Of a stretch of DNA of 33,120 nucleotides, positions 22,690-31,889 are shown piece by piece. The notes below the pieces were generated by a model that was given only the letters and a program-made list of their open reading frames with translations, made no database searches and was not told the origin of the DNA. Source of the DNA: Salinisphaera sp. UBA1666 (GTDB taxonomy: Bacteria > Pseudomonadota > Gammaproteobacteria > Nevskiales > Salinisphaeraceae). How positions within the stretch are numbered: position 1 is the stretch's first letter; every line of letters starts with the position of its first letter. The position numbers and the translations under genes are program-made. Location of the stretch: positions 1 through 33,120 of the forward strand of contig DCKU01000174.1 of NCBI GenBank assembly GCA_002320455.1, written 5' to 3'.

Positions 22690-23760
22690 ATGCAACTCGA
22701 CAAGATTCACGCCACGGTGGTTACCGGATTCCTGGGCAGCGGCAAGACCACGCTGCTGTCCAACCTGATCAAGAACGCGACCAACAAGCGCATCGCGGTG
22801 ATCGTCAACGAATTCGGCGAAATGGACATCGACGCCGAGCTGCTGCGGGGCTGTCCGCTGGCCTGCGAGGGCGAGGAAACCGAAACTGACGACGGCATCT
22901 TCGAGCTGGCCAACGGCTGCATCTGCTGCACGGTGGAAGAAGAGTTCGTGCCGGTGATGAAAAAGCTCATCGAAAAACGCGACGCGATCGACCATATCGT
23001 CATCGAGACGAGCGGTCTGGCGCTGCCCAAGCCGCTGGTGCAGGCCTTCAACTGGCCCGAGATCAAGCGTCACTGCACGGTCGATTCGGTAATCGCGGTG
23101 CTCGACGGCCCGGCCATTGCCGCCGGCACGTGGGCCCACGACCCGCACGCCGTGGACGCCGCCCGGGCGGCCGATGAATCGCTGGATCACGACCCCTCGC
23201 TGGAAGAGCTGCTCGACGATCAGATCGGCGCAGCCGATCTGGCCATCGTCTCCAAGGCCGATCAACTCGACGAAGCCCAAAAAACCACGGTAGAGACCTG
23301 GCTGCGCTCGCGCCTGCCGGCGCGGGTGAAAACGCTGTTCGTGGCCAACGGCGAGGCCGACCCGGAGCTTTTAACCGGGCTCGATGCCGCCACCGAAGAT
23401 CGGATCGAGTCGATCACCACGCATCACGATGCCCACCACGAGGCCGGTGAGTCCCACGAACACGCCCACGACCACTTCGATTCCACCGTCGTGACACTAG
23501 GCACGGTCGATGCCGATGAGCTGCTGGCCGGCATGCGTGAGTTGATCGCCGAGCAGACCATCTACCGCGCCAAGGGCTTCGTGGCCGCCGGCGACAAGCC
23601 GATGCGCCAGGTGGTCCAGGGTGTAGGCGAGCGGATCGCACATTATTTCGATCGACTCTGGGAGGCTGACGAAACCCGACAGACGCGACTCGTCTTTATC
23701 GGCCACGATCTGGATCACACGCGTATCCGCACACGTCTGGCCGCGGCCGAGCTTCACTAG
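22690..23760 (+). CDS. cobW: CobW-type G3E GTPase, metal chaperone
   Basis: A 356-residue GTPase with P-loop GFLGSGKTTLL at 13-23, a base-recognition SKAD near 188-191 and the metal-binding C77-I-C79-C80 motif in NGCICC. A histidine-rich loop (245-262: HHDAHHEAGESHEHAHDH) precedes the C-terminal CobW domain. CobW proteins bind divalent metal when loaded with GTP; in this setting, between cobB and cobN behind a B12 riboswitch, delivery of cobalt to the chelatase is the natural role, but that is inferred. A good AAGGA site lies 7 bases before the ATG. 39 bases separate it from cobB and 14 from cobN. Confidence 0.94.
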   Translation: MQLDKIHATVVTGFLGSGKTTLLSNLIKNATNKRIAVIVNEFGEMDIDAELLRGCPLACEGEETETDDGIFELANGCICCTVEEEFVPVMKKLIEKRDAIDHIVIETSGLALPKPLVQAFNWPEIKRHCTVDSVIAVLDGPAIAAGTWAHDPHAVDAARAADESLDHDPSLEELLDDQIGAADLAIVSKADQLDEAQKTTVETWLRSRLPARVKTLFVANGEADPELLTGLDAATEDRIESITTHHDAHHEAGESHEHAHDHFDSTVVTLGTVDADELLAGMRELIAEQTIYRAKGFVAAGDKPMRQVVQGVGERIAHYFDRLWEADETRQTRLVFIGHDLDHTRIRTRLAAAELH

Positions 23761-23774
23761 CACAGGCATCGCGC

Positions 23775-26700
23775 ATGCATCTTTTAGCCGCCCAGCCCGG
23801 CGGCTTTACCGATGACGAAGGCATCATCGATCTCGACCAGTCGCCGGGCGATATCGTCATCATGGCCGCCGCCGACGGCATCCTGGGGCTGCTGGCCGAG
23901 ACCGCCGACGCCGCACCGCCCGACTGGCCGTCGATTCGTCTGGCCAACTGGCGCAACTTGGCCAAGCCGGCCGCACTTGACCTGTATCGCAACAAGACGC
24001 TGGATCACGCCCGGGTCGTGATTCTGGCGCTCACCGGCGGGCGTGCTTATTGGCCCTACGGCGTCGAACAGCTCATCGAGTGGGCCGGCGAGTCGTCAGA
24101 GCGGCAGCTGGTGATCGTGCCCGGCGAGGATGTGGCCGACGAGGACCTGTTTTCGGCCTCGACCGTGTCACGCGAGACCGCAGAGCGGATCTGGCGTTAT
24201 CTGCGAGAGGGCGGGGCGGATAACGCCCGCGCGCTACTGGCTTTCGTCGCCGATCGCTGTCTGGGCTGTGACGTGCACTGGCAGCCGCCAGCCACGATCC
24301 CGCGCACGGTGATCTATCACCCCGAGCGCGCCGACGCTGACCTGGCCGACTGGCGCGAGCGGTGGCCGGTCGGCCCGCACCGCCCGGTCGCACTCGTCGT
24401 GCTGTATCGCAGCCATCTCCAGAACGGCAACATGGCGGTCTTCGACGACCTGCTTGCCACGCTCACCGAGCGCGGCCTCAATCCGTTGCCGGTGGCCGTG
24501 GCCTCGCTCAAGGAACAGGCCTGTATCTGCGCGATCAACGGGCTCATCGAGGCCAGCCGGGCCCGCGTGGTGCTCAATACCACCGGCTTTGCCCTGCGCG
24601 CGGCTACCAACGCGGCCGCCGCCTCCGACCCGGGCACCGGGCGCGCCATGTTCGAGCAGGATATCCCGGTGCTCCAGCTGATCCTGGCCAGCACCACCGA
24701 AACCGCCTGGCAGACGCAGGATGCCGGGCTGCGCGCGCGCGACCTGGCCATGTATGTCGTCCTGCCGGAGCTGGACGGACGTATCGTCACGCGTGCCGTA
24801 GGCTTCAAGACCCAGGTCTGGCGCAGCCCGGCCGGCCAGATTGATGTGGTCCGCCACGCGCTGATGCCCGAGCGGGCGGCGGCCGTGGCCGACTTGGCGC
24901 TGGCCTGGGCGCGCCTGCAGACCACAGCCAACGCCGACAAGCGTATTGCGCTGGTCCTGGCCAACAATCCCGGCACCGACGGGCGCATCGGCAACGGGGT
25001 CGGCCTGGATACGCCGGCCGCCACCCATAATCTGCTGGTTGCTCTGACACAGGCCGGCTATGTCACCGGCGAACTCCCGGCCGATCCCAAGACGTTGATG
25101 GAGCGCATGTTGGCGGCACTCTCCAACGATGCGCGCTTCAACGACGCCAAGCCCACGCATCAAAGTATCAGCCTTGAGGCGTACCAAAGTTGGTTTAACG
25201 GCCTGCCCGCAGCCGCTCGCGAGGCGGTGCACGAGCGCTGGGGCCCGCCAACGGCCGATCCCAAATTCCAGGCCGGACGGCTCCAGGTGGCCGGCCTGCG
25301 GTTTGGCAACGTGTTCGTCGGCCCGCAGCCGGCCCGCGGCTTCGATATCGACCTGGCGGCCAACTATCACGACCCGGATCTGGTCCCGCCGCACGGCTAT
25401 CTGGCCTTCTATGCCTGGCTGCGCCAGGAATTCGCCATCGACGCGCTGGTCAACGTGGGCAAGCACGGCAATCTCGAATGGCTGCCCGGCAAGTCGGTGG
25501 CCCTGTCGGCTACTTGCTGGCCGGACATCGTGCTGGGCCCCATGCCACAGCTCTATCCTTTCATCGTCAACGACCCGGGCGAGGGCGCCCAGGCCAAACG
25601 CCGCAGCCAGGCGGTCATCATCGACCACATGACGCCGCCGATCGTGCGCGCGGAAACCTACGGCGACCTGGCCATGCTGGAAGGCTTGGTGGACGAATAT
25701 TTTGAAGCACTGGGCCTGGATACCCGACGCGAGGCTTATCTGCGCGATGAAATCCTCGCACTGGCCCGGTCAAGCCACGTAGCCGAGGAGATCGCCGGCG
25801 CCGACGGCGATGATCAGACTATCCTCGACGCGCTGGACACCTATATCTGCGACCTCAAGGAAGCCCAGATTCGCGGCGGCCTGCATCGCTTTGGCGTCAT
25901 GCCCGAGCCGGAGGTACTGGCGGAAACGCTCGTGTCGCTGGTGCGCACACCCCGCGGTGACCACCCGGCCGACCAGAGTATCCTGCGGGCCCTGGCGGCG
26001 GACCTGGCGCTTGGCGACTATGACCCGCTGGATAACACCGGCACTGAATGGACCGGGCCGCGGCCGGCCTGCCTGGCCAATCTCAGCGATGCCGGCTGGC
26101 GCACCGATCAGCACACGCGCACTCGGCTCGAACTCTTGGCCCTGCAGCTGGTGCGGGCACACGTTGTCAACGACACGCCCCCCGATCATTCGGCGTGGCC
26201 GGCCACCGCCGCGCTGCTCGACAGCTTGCGACAGCGGGTACTGCCCGCGCTGGCCGGCGGCATCGCCGACGAGCTGAGCCATACGCTGGCCGGGCTGGCC
26301 GGGCGCTTTGTCCCGCCGGGGCCCAGCGGCGCGCCCACCCGCGGCCGGCTGGATACGCTACCCACGGGCCGGAATTTCTATGCCGTGGACAGCCGGGCGA
26401 TTCCTACGCGCACCGCCTGGACGCTAGGCCAGCGATCAGCCGAAGCGGTCATCGAGCGCCACCTGCAAGACCACGGCGACTATCCCCGATCGCTGGGGCT
26501 ATCGGTGTGGGGCACGGCCACCATGCGCACCGGCGGCGACGACATCGCCCAGGCTTTTGCGCTGATGGGCATCCGCCCCGTCTGGGCGGGTGGTTCCAAC
26601 CGCGTGGTGGATTTCGAGATCCTGCCGGCCTTTCAACTCGGCCGGCCGCGGGTGGATGTCACGCTGCGCGTGTCGGGGTTTTTCCGCGACGCCTTCGCCA

Positions 26701-27569
26701 ATCTCATCCGTCTGTTCGACGCCGCCGTGACGGCGCTTGCCGAGCTGGACGAGCCGGGCAACACGAATACCGTGCGACAGAACGTCGAGCGCGACAGCCG
26801 GGCGCTTATCGAGACCGGCGAATCGGCCGAAAACGGCTGGCAACAGGCCCGGCATCGCGTGTTCGGCGCCAAGCCGGGGGCGTATGGCGCCGGTCTGTCC
26901 GAGGTCATCGAACAAGGCGCCTGGCGCAACGCCAACGACCTGGCCAACGCCTACATCCAGCGTGGCGGCTATGCCTATGGCCAGGCGGCCTACGGCGAGC
27001 AGGCCCATGCCAGCTTTACCCAGCGGCTGGGGCGCCTGGACGGGGTGATCCAGAACCAGGACAACCGCGAGCACGATATTCTGGATTCCGCTGATTATTT
27101 CCAGTTCCAAGGCGGCATGGCCAATGCCGCGGGCGCCGCCAAGGGCGGTCAGCGGCCGGCGATCTATCACGGCGATCACAGTGACCCGTCTTCCCCGCGC
27201 GTGCGCACGCTGGACGAAGAAATCAACCGCGTCATGCGCAGCCGCGTGACCAATCCGAAATGGATCAGCGCCATGCAGGGCCACGGCTACAAGGGTGCGT
27301 TCGAGATGGCGGCCACCATGGATTATCTGTTTGCCTACGATGCCACCACCGACACCGTGGCCGACTATCAGTATGAAAACGTGGCTGATGCCTTCGTCCA
27401 CGACACCGCCAACCGGGCATTTCTAGAGCAGCACAATCCCGATGCCCTGCAAGACATGAGCGAGCGCTTGATGGAAGCGATCCAGCGCGGCCTCTGGGCC
27501 GAGCCCGGTACACATCGCCAGCGTCTAGAAGACGTATTGCTGGATATTGACGCCGCCCGCGAGGGCTGA
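23775..27569 (+). CDS. cobN: Cobaltochelatase large subunit CobN
   Basis: A 1264-residue protein, the large substrate-binding subunit that inserts cobalt into hydrogenobyrinic acid a,c-diamide with ATP hydrolysis by partner subunits. Length and sequence match CobN (about 1250-1275), related to BchH of magnesium chelatase. Recognisable blocks are the N-terminal LTGGRAYWPYGVEQL, the NVGKHGNLEWLPGKSVALS signature at about 560-578, YPFIVNDPGEGAQAKRRSQAVIIDHMTPP, DTLPTGRNFYAVDSRAIPTRTAW and ALMGIRPVWAGGSNRVVDFEI. No frameshift is seen. The partner is probably the ChlID-like ATPase upstream, not CobST. Last gene of the riboswitch-controlled operon; no clear terminator is visible in the 86 bases after it. 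Confidence 0.97.
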   Translation: MHLLAAQPGGFTDDEGIIDLDQSPGDIVIMAAADGILGLLAETADAAPPDWPSIRLANWRNLAKPAALDLYRNKTLDHARVVILALTGGRAYWPYGVEQLIEWAGESSERQLVIVPGEDVADEDLFSASTVSRETAERIWRYLREGGADNARALLAFVADRCLGCDVHWQPPATIPRTVIYHPERADADLADWRERWPVGPHRPVALVVLYRSHLQNGNMAVFDDLLATLTERGLNPLPVAVASLKEQACICAINGLIEASRARVVLNTTGFALRAATNAAAASDPGTGRAMFEQDIPVLQLILASTTETAWQTQDAGLRARDLAMYVVLPELDGRIVTRAVGFKTQVWRSPAGQIDVVRHALMPERAAAVADLALAWARLQTTANADKRIALVLANNPGTDGRIGNGVGLDTPAATHNLLVALTQAGYVTGELPADPKTLMERMLAALSNDARFNDAKPTHQSISLEAYQSWFNGLPAAAREAVHERWGPPTADPKFQAGRLQVAGLRFGNVFVGPQPARGFDIDLAANYHDPDLVPPHGYLAFYAWLRQEFAIDALVNVGKHGNLEWLPGKSVALSATCWPDIVLGPMPQLYPFIVNDPGEGAQAKRRSQAVIIDHMTPPIVRAETYGDLAMLEGLVDEYFEALGLDTRREAYLRDEILALARSSHVAEEIAGADGDDQTILDALDTYICDLKEAQIRGGLHRFGVMPEPEVLAETLVSLVRTPRGDHPADQSILRALAADLALGDYDPLDNTGTEWTGPRPACLANLSDAGWRTDQHTRTRLELLALQLVRAHVVNDTPPDHSAWPATAALLDSLRQRVLPALAGGIADELSHTLAGLAGRFVPPGPSGAPTRGRLDTLPTGRNFYAVDSRAIPTRTAWTLGQRSAEAVIERHLQDHGDYPRSLGLSVWGTATMRTGGDDIAQAFALMGIRPVWAGGSNRVVDFEILPAFQLGRPRVDVTLRVSGFFRDAFANLIRLFDAAVTALAELDEPGNTNTVRQNVERDSRALIETGESAENGWQQARHRVFGAKPGAYGAGLSEVIEQGAWRNANDLANAYIQRGGYAYGQAAYGEQAHASFTQRLGRLDGVIQNQDNREHDILDSADYFQFQGGMANAAGAAKGGQRPAIYHGDHSDPSSPRVRTLDEEINRVMRSRVTNPKWISAMQGHGYKGAFEMAATMDYLFAYDATTDTVADYQYENVADAFVHDTANRAFLEQHNPDALQDMSERLMEAIQRGLWAEPGTHRQRLEDVLLDIDAAREG

Positions 27570-27655
27570 CGCGCTCATTCCAGTAAAACCGCCTAATTAG
27601 CGCCGGATTCGTGCAGCCGGCAAGCCTGCGCATGATCAAACAAGTGAGCTACCCC

Positions 27656-28138
27656 ATGACGATCACGACCGACGACCGCGAGTATTTAAAGCGCTGTGTG
27701 GCGCTGGCAGAGGCAGCGGTTGAAGCCGGCGACGAGCCGTTTGGCTCGATTTTGGTCGACGGCAACGGCCACGTGCTCCGAGAAGAGCGCAACCTCGTGG
27801 GCGGCGGCGATGCCACCCAGCACCCAGAGTTCGCACTCGCGCGCTGGGCGGCCCAGAACCTCACGCCGGAGGCTCGGCGCCACGCCACGGTCTATACCTC
27901 GGGCGAGCACTGTCCGATGTGCGCCGCCGCCCATGCCTGGGTGGGCCTGGGGCGTATCGTCTATGCCAGTTCGATGGACCAGCTCGTGGCCTGGCTGGGC
28001 GAGCTGGGGGCCTCCGCGCCGCCGGTGGCCGCTCTCTCGATCAACGCGATCGCCCCGGACGTGCCCGTGGACGGGCCCGATGCCGAGCTGGCACCGGCTG
28101 TGCGCGCGCTGCACGCCAGGGCGGTTCGCCGGGTTTAA
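27656..28138 (+). CDS. Nucleoside/nucleobase deaminase of the cytidine deaminase fold
   Basis: A 160-residue zinc-dependent deaminase. The zinc and catalytic motifs are present as HPE (in TQHPEFALARWA, about 61-64) and CPMC (SGEHCPMCAAAHAW), the H[AP]E...PCxxC-like arrangement of guanine deaminase, TadA and related enzymes. The DEPFGSILVDGNGHVL segment (about 24-40) is typical of this group. HPE instead of HAE and the size fit a small-molecule nucleobase deaminase better than TadA, but the substrate cannot be read from the sequence. ATG 27656 begins the conserved part; an earlier ATG at 27632 is possible. Its stop codon directly abuts that of the convergent glutathione S-transferase gene. Confidence 0.8.
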   Translation: MTITTDDREYLKRCVALAEAAVEAGDEPFGSILVDGNGHVLREERNLVGGGDATQHPEFALARWAAQNLTPEARRHATVYTSGEHCPMCAAAHAWVGLGRIVYASSMDQLVAWLGELGASAPPVAALSINAIAPDVPVDGPDAELAPAVRALHARAVRRV

Positions 28139-28792
28139 CTAACCGTTCTCAAGACGTTTAATCGTCGCACGCGTCTGTTCCATCGTCGTCTGATAGGCGG
28201 GCCGCTCTTGCACACGCGACAACCATGCCGTCAGATGCTTGAAACGAGCCTCATCGGGCAAGACGTTGGCCAGTTCGGCACTGGCCATGTGCGCGCCGAT
28301 GGCGATATCGGCGTGTGAAAACACCTCGCCGATCAGCCAGGGCCCGCGCTCGGCCAGTGCCTTGTCCAGGGCCTCATACGCCGGGGGCAGCGCATCGCGA
28401 ACGGCCTTGTCGACCGCATCCTCATCGGTGGTCTGTTTCAGCCGCACGGGCTTGACAACGCGCTCCAGGAGCGGGGTCATGAGAGCAGGCGCTAGCGCGG
28501 CGTCGCCCCAGGTCTCCCACTGCACGATACGCCCCTGACGCTGCGGGCTGGGCCCGCCCATCAGCTCGCTGCGCTCGCGCACCACCAGATAGCGACAGAT
28601 CGCCGCCGAGTCGTTGATCAGAAAATCGCCGTCGGCAAAGCCGGGAATGCGCCCGGCCGGGCTGGTTCGGCGGAAGTCGGCATCGGTGCTGTGCGGGGCC
28701 ACGTCGATCGTCTCGCCCACCAGCCCGAGCTCGCCAAACGTGAATAACACCTTGCGCACGAAAGGCGATAAGGCAACGCCATAAAGTTTCAT
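28139..28792 (-). CDS. Glutathione S-transferase family protein
   Basis: A 217-residue protein with a thioredoxin-like N-terminal domain (KLYGVALSPFVRKVLFTFGELGL, 2-24; and GRIPGFADGDFLINDSAAICRYL with the cis-proline and SAAI glutathione contacts) and an all-helical C-terminal domain including GPWLIGEVFSHADIAIGAHM near 150-170. Likely cytosolic; conjugates or reduces electrophiles with glutathione, but the substrate is unknown. ATG 28792 is chosen since the longer frame adds a cysteine-rich stretch from within the upstream gene. It overlaps the MFS gene stop by 4 bases, so the two are probably co-translated. Confidence 0.9.
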   Translation of the reverse strand: MKLYGVALSPFVRKVLFTFGELGLVGETIDVAPHSTDADFRRTSPAGRIPGFADGDFLINDSAAICRYLVVRERSELMGGPSPQRQGRIVQWETWGDAALAPALMTPLLERVVKPVRLKQTTDEDAVDKAVRDALPPAYEALDKALAERGPWLIGEVFSHADIAIGAHMASAELANVLPDEARFKHLTAWLSRVQERPAYQTTMEQTRATIKRLENG

Positions 28793-30198
28793 GTTCGAGC
28801 AGCTCCTCGCGCTGTTTTCAAAACAAAGATACATAGCAGTGCCAGTACCCCCATCACCGCAGCTGCCACGCCGGCCAGTGCCGCGTAGCGCGCTGCAAGG
28901 CCCGCATCGACCGCGCCCGGTGCTGCAGGCTCGTGGCCGATGGCCACCACGCTGCCCGCGGCTGCCACGGCCAGCGCCGCCGAGCCGATCCGCACCGTCT
29001 GGAACAGACCGGCTGCCATGCCAGCTCTTGCGGCATCGATCGTGCCCATGGCCAGATTATCCATACTGCCGTTGGCGGCACCGCCGCCGAGCCCGATCAG
29101 CGACAGGCCGGCCACCAGGCCGACCGTCGCCCAGGGTGCGGTTGCGGCCAGCCCAAGACAGACAATACCGTCGCCCAGCGCCATCGCACCGATACACGTC
29201 ACCACGAACCCGCCCGTGCCAACGCGGGCGACCAGCCAGGGCCCAAGCGGCGTTGAAATAAACAGCAATATCGCCATCGGCAGAATAGAGGCCCCGGCCA
29301 CGGCCGGGCTGGCGCCAAGACCGGCCACTGCGACCGCCGGCACATACACCATGGAAATAGCCACCCCGATCTGCCAGCAGGTCATTGTCAGCGACATCAC
29401 ACGAAACGTCGGGTTGGCGAATAAACCCGGCGCGATCGCCGGGTAGCGCCGGTGACGCTCCACGACCACCAGTACGGCCAGCAGCCCAATAGCGACAAGC
29501 GTAAACACGCTGCGCCAGTACGGCGAAAACCCTGCGCCCTGGATGGCCAGTACCAGCAAGCCCAGCACCGCCATGAACAACGCGATGCCTAGAACATCCA
29601 TCGGCGGGGCATCCGGGTCACGCGAGGGCGCGATGCGGGGCAAAAGCAGGGCCGCCAGCCCGATAAACGGCAGATAAACGGCAAAGACCGCCCGCCAGCC
29701 CAGCTGATCCATCACCAGGCCTCCGACCAACGGCCCGAAGGCAATCCCGCTGCCGGCCGCCGAGCCGAACGCGGCAAAGGCCCGGGCGCGATGCTTGTCG
29801 TCGGCCGGAAAGCGTGCCGCCAGCAGGGCCGGCCCGGTCGCCAGCAGCGTACCGGCACCGAGACCGGCCGCTGCGCGCAGCGCGATCAGCCCGCCCAGGC
29901 TTGGCGCCACAATAGCCAGCGCGTTGGACACGCCCACCACCCCTAGACCCACCGCGAACAGCCGGCGCCGGCCCAGTTTGTCGGCCGCCACGCCGGCCAC
30001 GAGGATGCTCGTGGCAAAGGTGAGCATGTAGCCATTGACCAGCCACTGGAGCGACGTGCCGTCCGCTGAGAAACTCCGCCCGATCGCGGCCAGCTGAACG
30101 CCAATGACCGATTCACCAAAGGGCAGGGTGATGCCGGACGAGACGACCGCGATGACCGTCCAGAGCCCGGCGCTTTGGCGCCACGCGCCCGGGATCAC
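28789..30198 (-). CDS. MFS drug-efflux-type transporter
   Basis: A 469-residue major facilitator, with about 14 hydrophobic segments as in the DHA2 drug:proton antiporters. The motif A loop between helices 2 and 3 is seen in AGVAADKLGRRRLFAVG (about 68-84), and TSLQWLVNGYMLTFA near 48-62 is characteristic for the DHA2 group. Substrate unknown; export of toxic compounds is the default expectation. It starts with GTG at 30198, overlapping the stop of the BASS gene by 4 bases, and itself overlaps the glutathione S-transferase gene, forming a three-gene minus-strand operon. Confidence 0.88.
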   Translation of the reverse strand: MIPGAWRQSAGLWTVIAVVSSGITLPFGESVIGVQLAAIGRSFSADGTSLQWLVNGYMLTFATSILVAGVAADKLGRRRLFAVGLGVVGVSNALAIVAPSLGGLIALRAAAGLGAGTLLATGPALLAARFPADDKHRARAFAAFGSAAGSGIAFGPLVGGLVMDQLGWRAVFAVYLPFIGLAALLLPRIAPSRDPDAPPMDVLGIALFMAVLGLLVLAIQGAGFSPYWRSVFTLVAIGLLAVLVVVERHRRYPAIAPGLFANPTFRVMSLTMTCWQIGVAISMVYVPAVAVAGLGASPAVAGASILPMAILLFISTPLGPWLVARVGTGGFVVTCIGAMALGDGIVCLGLAATAPWATVGLVAGLSLIGLGGGAANGSMDNLAMGTIDAARAGMAAGLFQTVRIGSAALAVAAAGSVVAIGHEPAAPGAVDAGLAARYAALAGVAAAVMGVLALLCIFVLKTARGAART

Positions 30199-31190
30199 GA
30201 TGCCACACCGCCGGCGCGCTCGGCTTCCGCGACAGCCTTGCGCTCGTAGCGACGCGCAATCAGCGCGCCCACGATAATCTGTGTCTGGTTGTAGATCATG
30301 ATCGGCAGGATGATCAGCCCAAGCCCCGGCTGATGCGCAAACAACACGTTGGCCATCGGCAGCCCCGACGCCAGGCTCTTCTTCGAGCCACAGAACAGCA
30401 GGGCAGCCTCGTCCGCGCGCGAAAAACGTAGAGCGCGCGCAATCCCCACCGCCAGGCTGATCATAACTGCCAAAAGCACACTACAAATCACCACCGCAGC
30501 GACGAGCGCCCAGGCCGGCGTATCGCGCCAGTAGCCGCTGGCCACGAACTGTGAAAACGCTGTATAGACGATCAACAGAATCACACCGCGGTCGTAGCGC
30601 GCCGCCGCTTTTTCATGCCGATCCATGAAACCGGCCAGCCAGGGCCGCAGCGCCTGGCCGAGCGCGAAGGGCAGAAGGAGCTGAATCACGATCTGGATCA
30701 AGGCGTGGCCAACGTCCAGCCCCGCGTGGCCGCCGCTTTGCGCCAAAAGCATGAATACAAACGGCGTAGCCATCATGCCGAACACGTTCGACGCCGCGGC
30801 ACCACAGATGGCAGCCGGCACGTTGCCCCGCGCGATGGCCGTAAACGCGATAGATGACGTCACCGCCGACGGCAACGCGCCGAGATACAAAAACCCGGTG
30901 CCCAGCGCGGCCGGCAACAATACCGGCGCCAGCCAGGACACCGGCAGCACCACGCACGGGAAGACAATGAACGTCATAGCCAGAATCGCGACCTGCAGTC
31001 GCCACTGACCGGCCCCGCGTCGCACCGACTCCGGCGACAAAGCCGCACCGTGCGAGAAGAACAAGCCGGCAATCGCGATCTCGTTGATCCACTGCACGAC
31101 CGCGGCCGGCGTGCCGTCGATCGGCGCCACAACAGCCACGACGATCACCGCAAGCAACAACAGCGTGAAACGGTCGATATATTTCAACAT
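30195..31190 (-). CDS. Bile acid:sodium symporter (BASS/YfeH-like) family transporter
   Basis: A 331-residue membrane protein with about ten hydrophobic segments, of the SBF-like group often labelled YfeH. Helpful marks: LLLLAVIVVAVVAP at the first helix, GLFFSHGAALSPESV, GALPSAVTSSIAFTAIARGNVPAAI (the crossover region) and the FCGSKKSLASGLPMANVLF segment, typical of this family. The transported solute is unknown; the family name does not imply bile acids. ATG 31190 gives a natural N-terminus; the frame continuing to 31265 is not membrane-like. First gene of the set BASS-MFS-GST, facing away from the SMR gene across 124 bases in which I see no convincing promoter. Confidence 0.85.
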   Translation of the reverse strand: MLKYIDRFTLLLLAVIVVAVVAPIDGTPAAVVQWINEIAIAGLFFSHGAALSPESVRRGAGQWRLQVAILAMTFIVFPCVVLPVSWLAPVLLPAALGTGFLYLGALPSAVTSSIAFTAIARGNVPAAICGAAASNVFGMMATPFVFMLLAQSGGHAGLDVGHALIQIVIQLLLPFALGQALRPWLAGFMDRHEKAAARYDRGVILLIVYTAFSQFVASGYWRDTPAWALVAAVVICSVLLAVMISLAVGIARALRFSRADEAALLFCGSKKSLASGLPMANVLFAHQPGLGLIILPIMIYNQTQIIVGALIARRYERKAVAEAERAGGVAS

Positions 31191-31314
31191 GACAGCCCGT
31201 GCGAGAAGATCGGCGCCCGAGAATACGCCACCCCGATCGCATCGGAAACGTGGGCCGCCAAGCAAACCAGCTCTCCGACGGGTATCGTCTCGGCTGAATT
31301 CAAAAGAGGCGCGT

Positions 31315-31662
31315 ATGCGTGCGTTGATCTGGGCCTATGGTTTCCTGATTACGGCAATTGCCGCTGAGGTAATCGGCACGACTCTGCTGGCCAAGTCAGC
31401 ACAGTTCACTCGGCTATGGCCGAGCATTGGGATGCTCGCAGCGTATGGCGTGTCATTTTACCTGCTGACACTGGTCCTCAAGACCATCCCGCTGGGCGTG
31501 GCATATGCCATTTGGGGCGGTCTGGGCATCGTGGCCACCACGCTGATCGGCGCTTATGTCCTGCGCCAGCCTCTGGATACCCCGGCCATCGCAGGAATCG
31601 CCGCCATCGTGTTCGGCGTCATTCTGATCAACGGCTTTTCAGCCGCGGCCAGTCATGGGTAG
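31315..31662 (+). CDS. Small multidrug resistance (SMR, EmrE-like) efflux protein
   Basis: A 115-residue four-helix membrane protein. The essential glutamate of the SMR family is E18 in AAEVIGTTLLAKS, and the YAIWGGLGIVATTLIGAYVLRQPLD segment (about 63-87) carries the conserved tryptophan. It should work as a proton-driven antiporter dimer for cationic compounds; guanidinium-specific relatives share this architecture, so the substrate is open. ATG 31315 has AGAGG about 6 bases upstream. The gene stands alone, with a small hairpin downstream, then the IS110 element. Confidence 0.93.
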   Translation: MRALIWAYGFLITAIAAEVIGTTLLAKSAQFTRLWPSIGMLAAYGVSFYLLTLVLKTIPLGVAYAIWGGLGIVATTLIGAYVLRQPLDTPAIAGIAAIVFGVILINGFSAAASHG

Positions 31663-31724
31663 TTACCACCGACCAACCAAGAAGTCAGCGCTCATCCGGG
31701 CCGGCTTTCAGCCGCACGACATAC

Positions 31725-31741
31725 GCGGCAGGTCTTGCCGC
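31725..31741 (+). terminator. Small hairpin downstream of the SMR gene
   Basis: GCGGCA (31725-31730) and TGCCGC (31736-31741) make a perfect 6-bp stem with a GGTCT loop, followed only by CTTTG. A weak terminator is possible. Nothing else recognisable occupies 31663-31784. Confidence 0.35.
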
Positions 31742-31889
31742 CTTTGCAGGCTAGAAAGTGTAACTTTTGTTGAAACGGTTGGAGTTATGACCCATTGACA
31801 GCTGATATGTCATTTTTCCAGCAAACAGCTATTTCTTAAAGCGCTGTTTCCTGGTCTGGCCGTCGCTGTCGAGTAAAATCGCCGAGTCA

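Noticed and set aside
24234..25628. 464-codon open frame antisense to cobN
   Set aside because: Composition typical of a shadow frame; no family resemblance, and CobN is intact over this region.
31632..31715. Two copies of a CGGCT-loop-AGCCG element at the end of the SMR gene and 70 bases later
   Set aside because: Only 5-bp stems and a single repeat; too weak to call a repeat family.
31795..31800. Perfect -35 hexamer TTGACA near the IS110 left end
   Set aside because: No -10-like sequence at 16-18 bases downstream, so no promoter is called; it could still act with unusual spacing.
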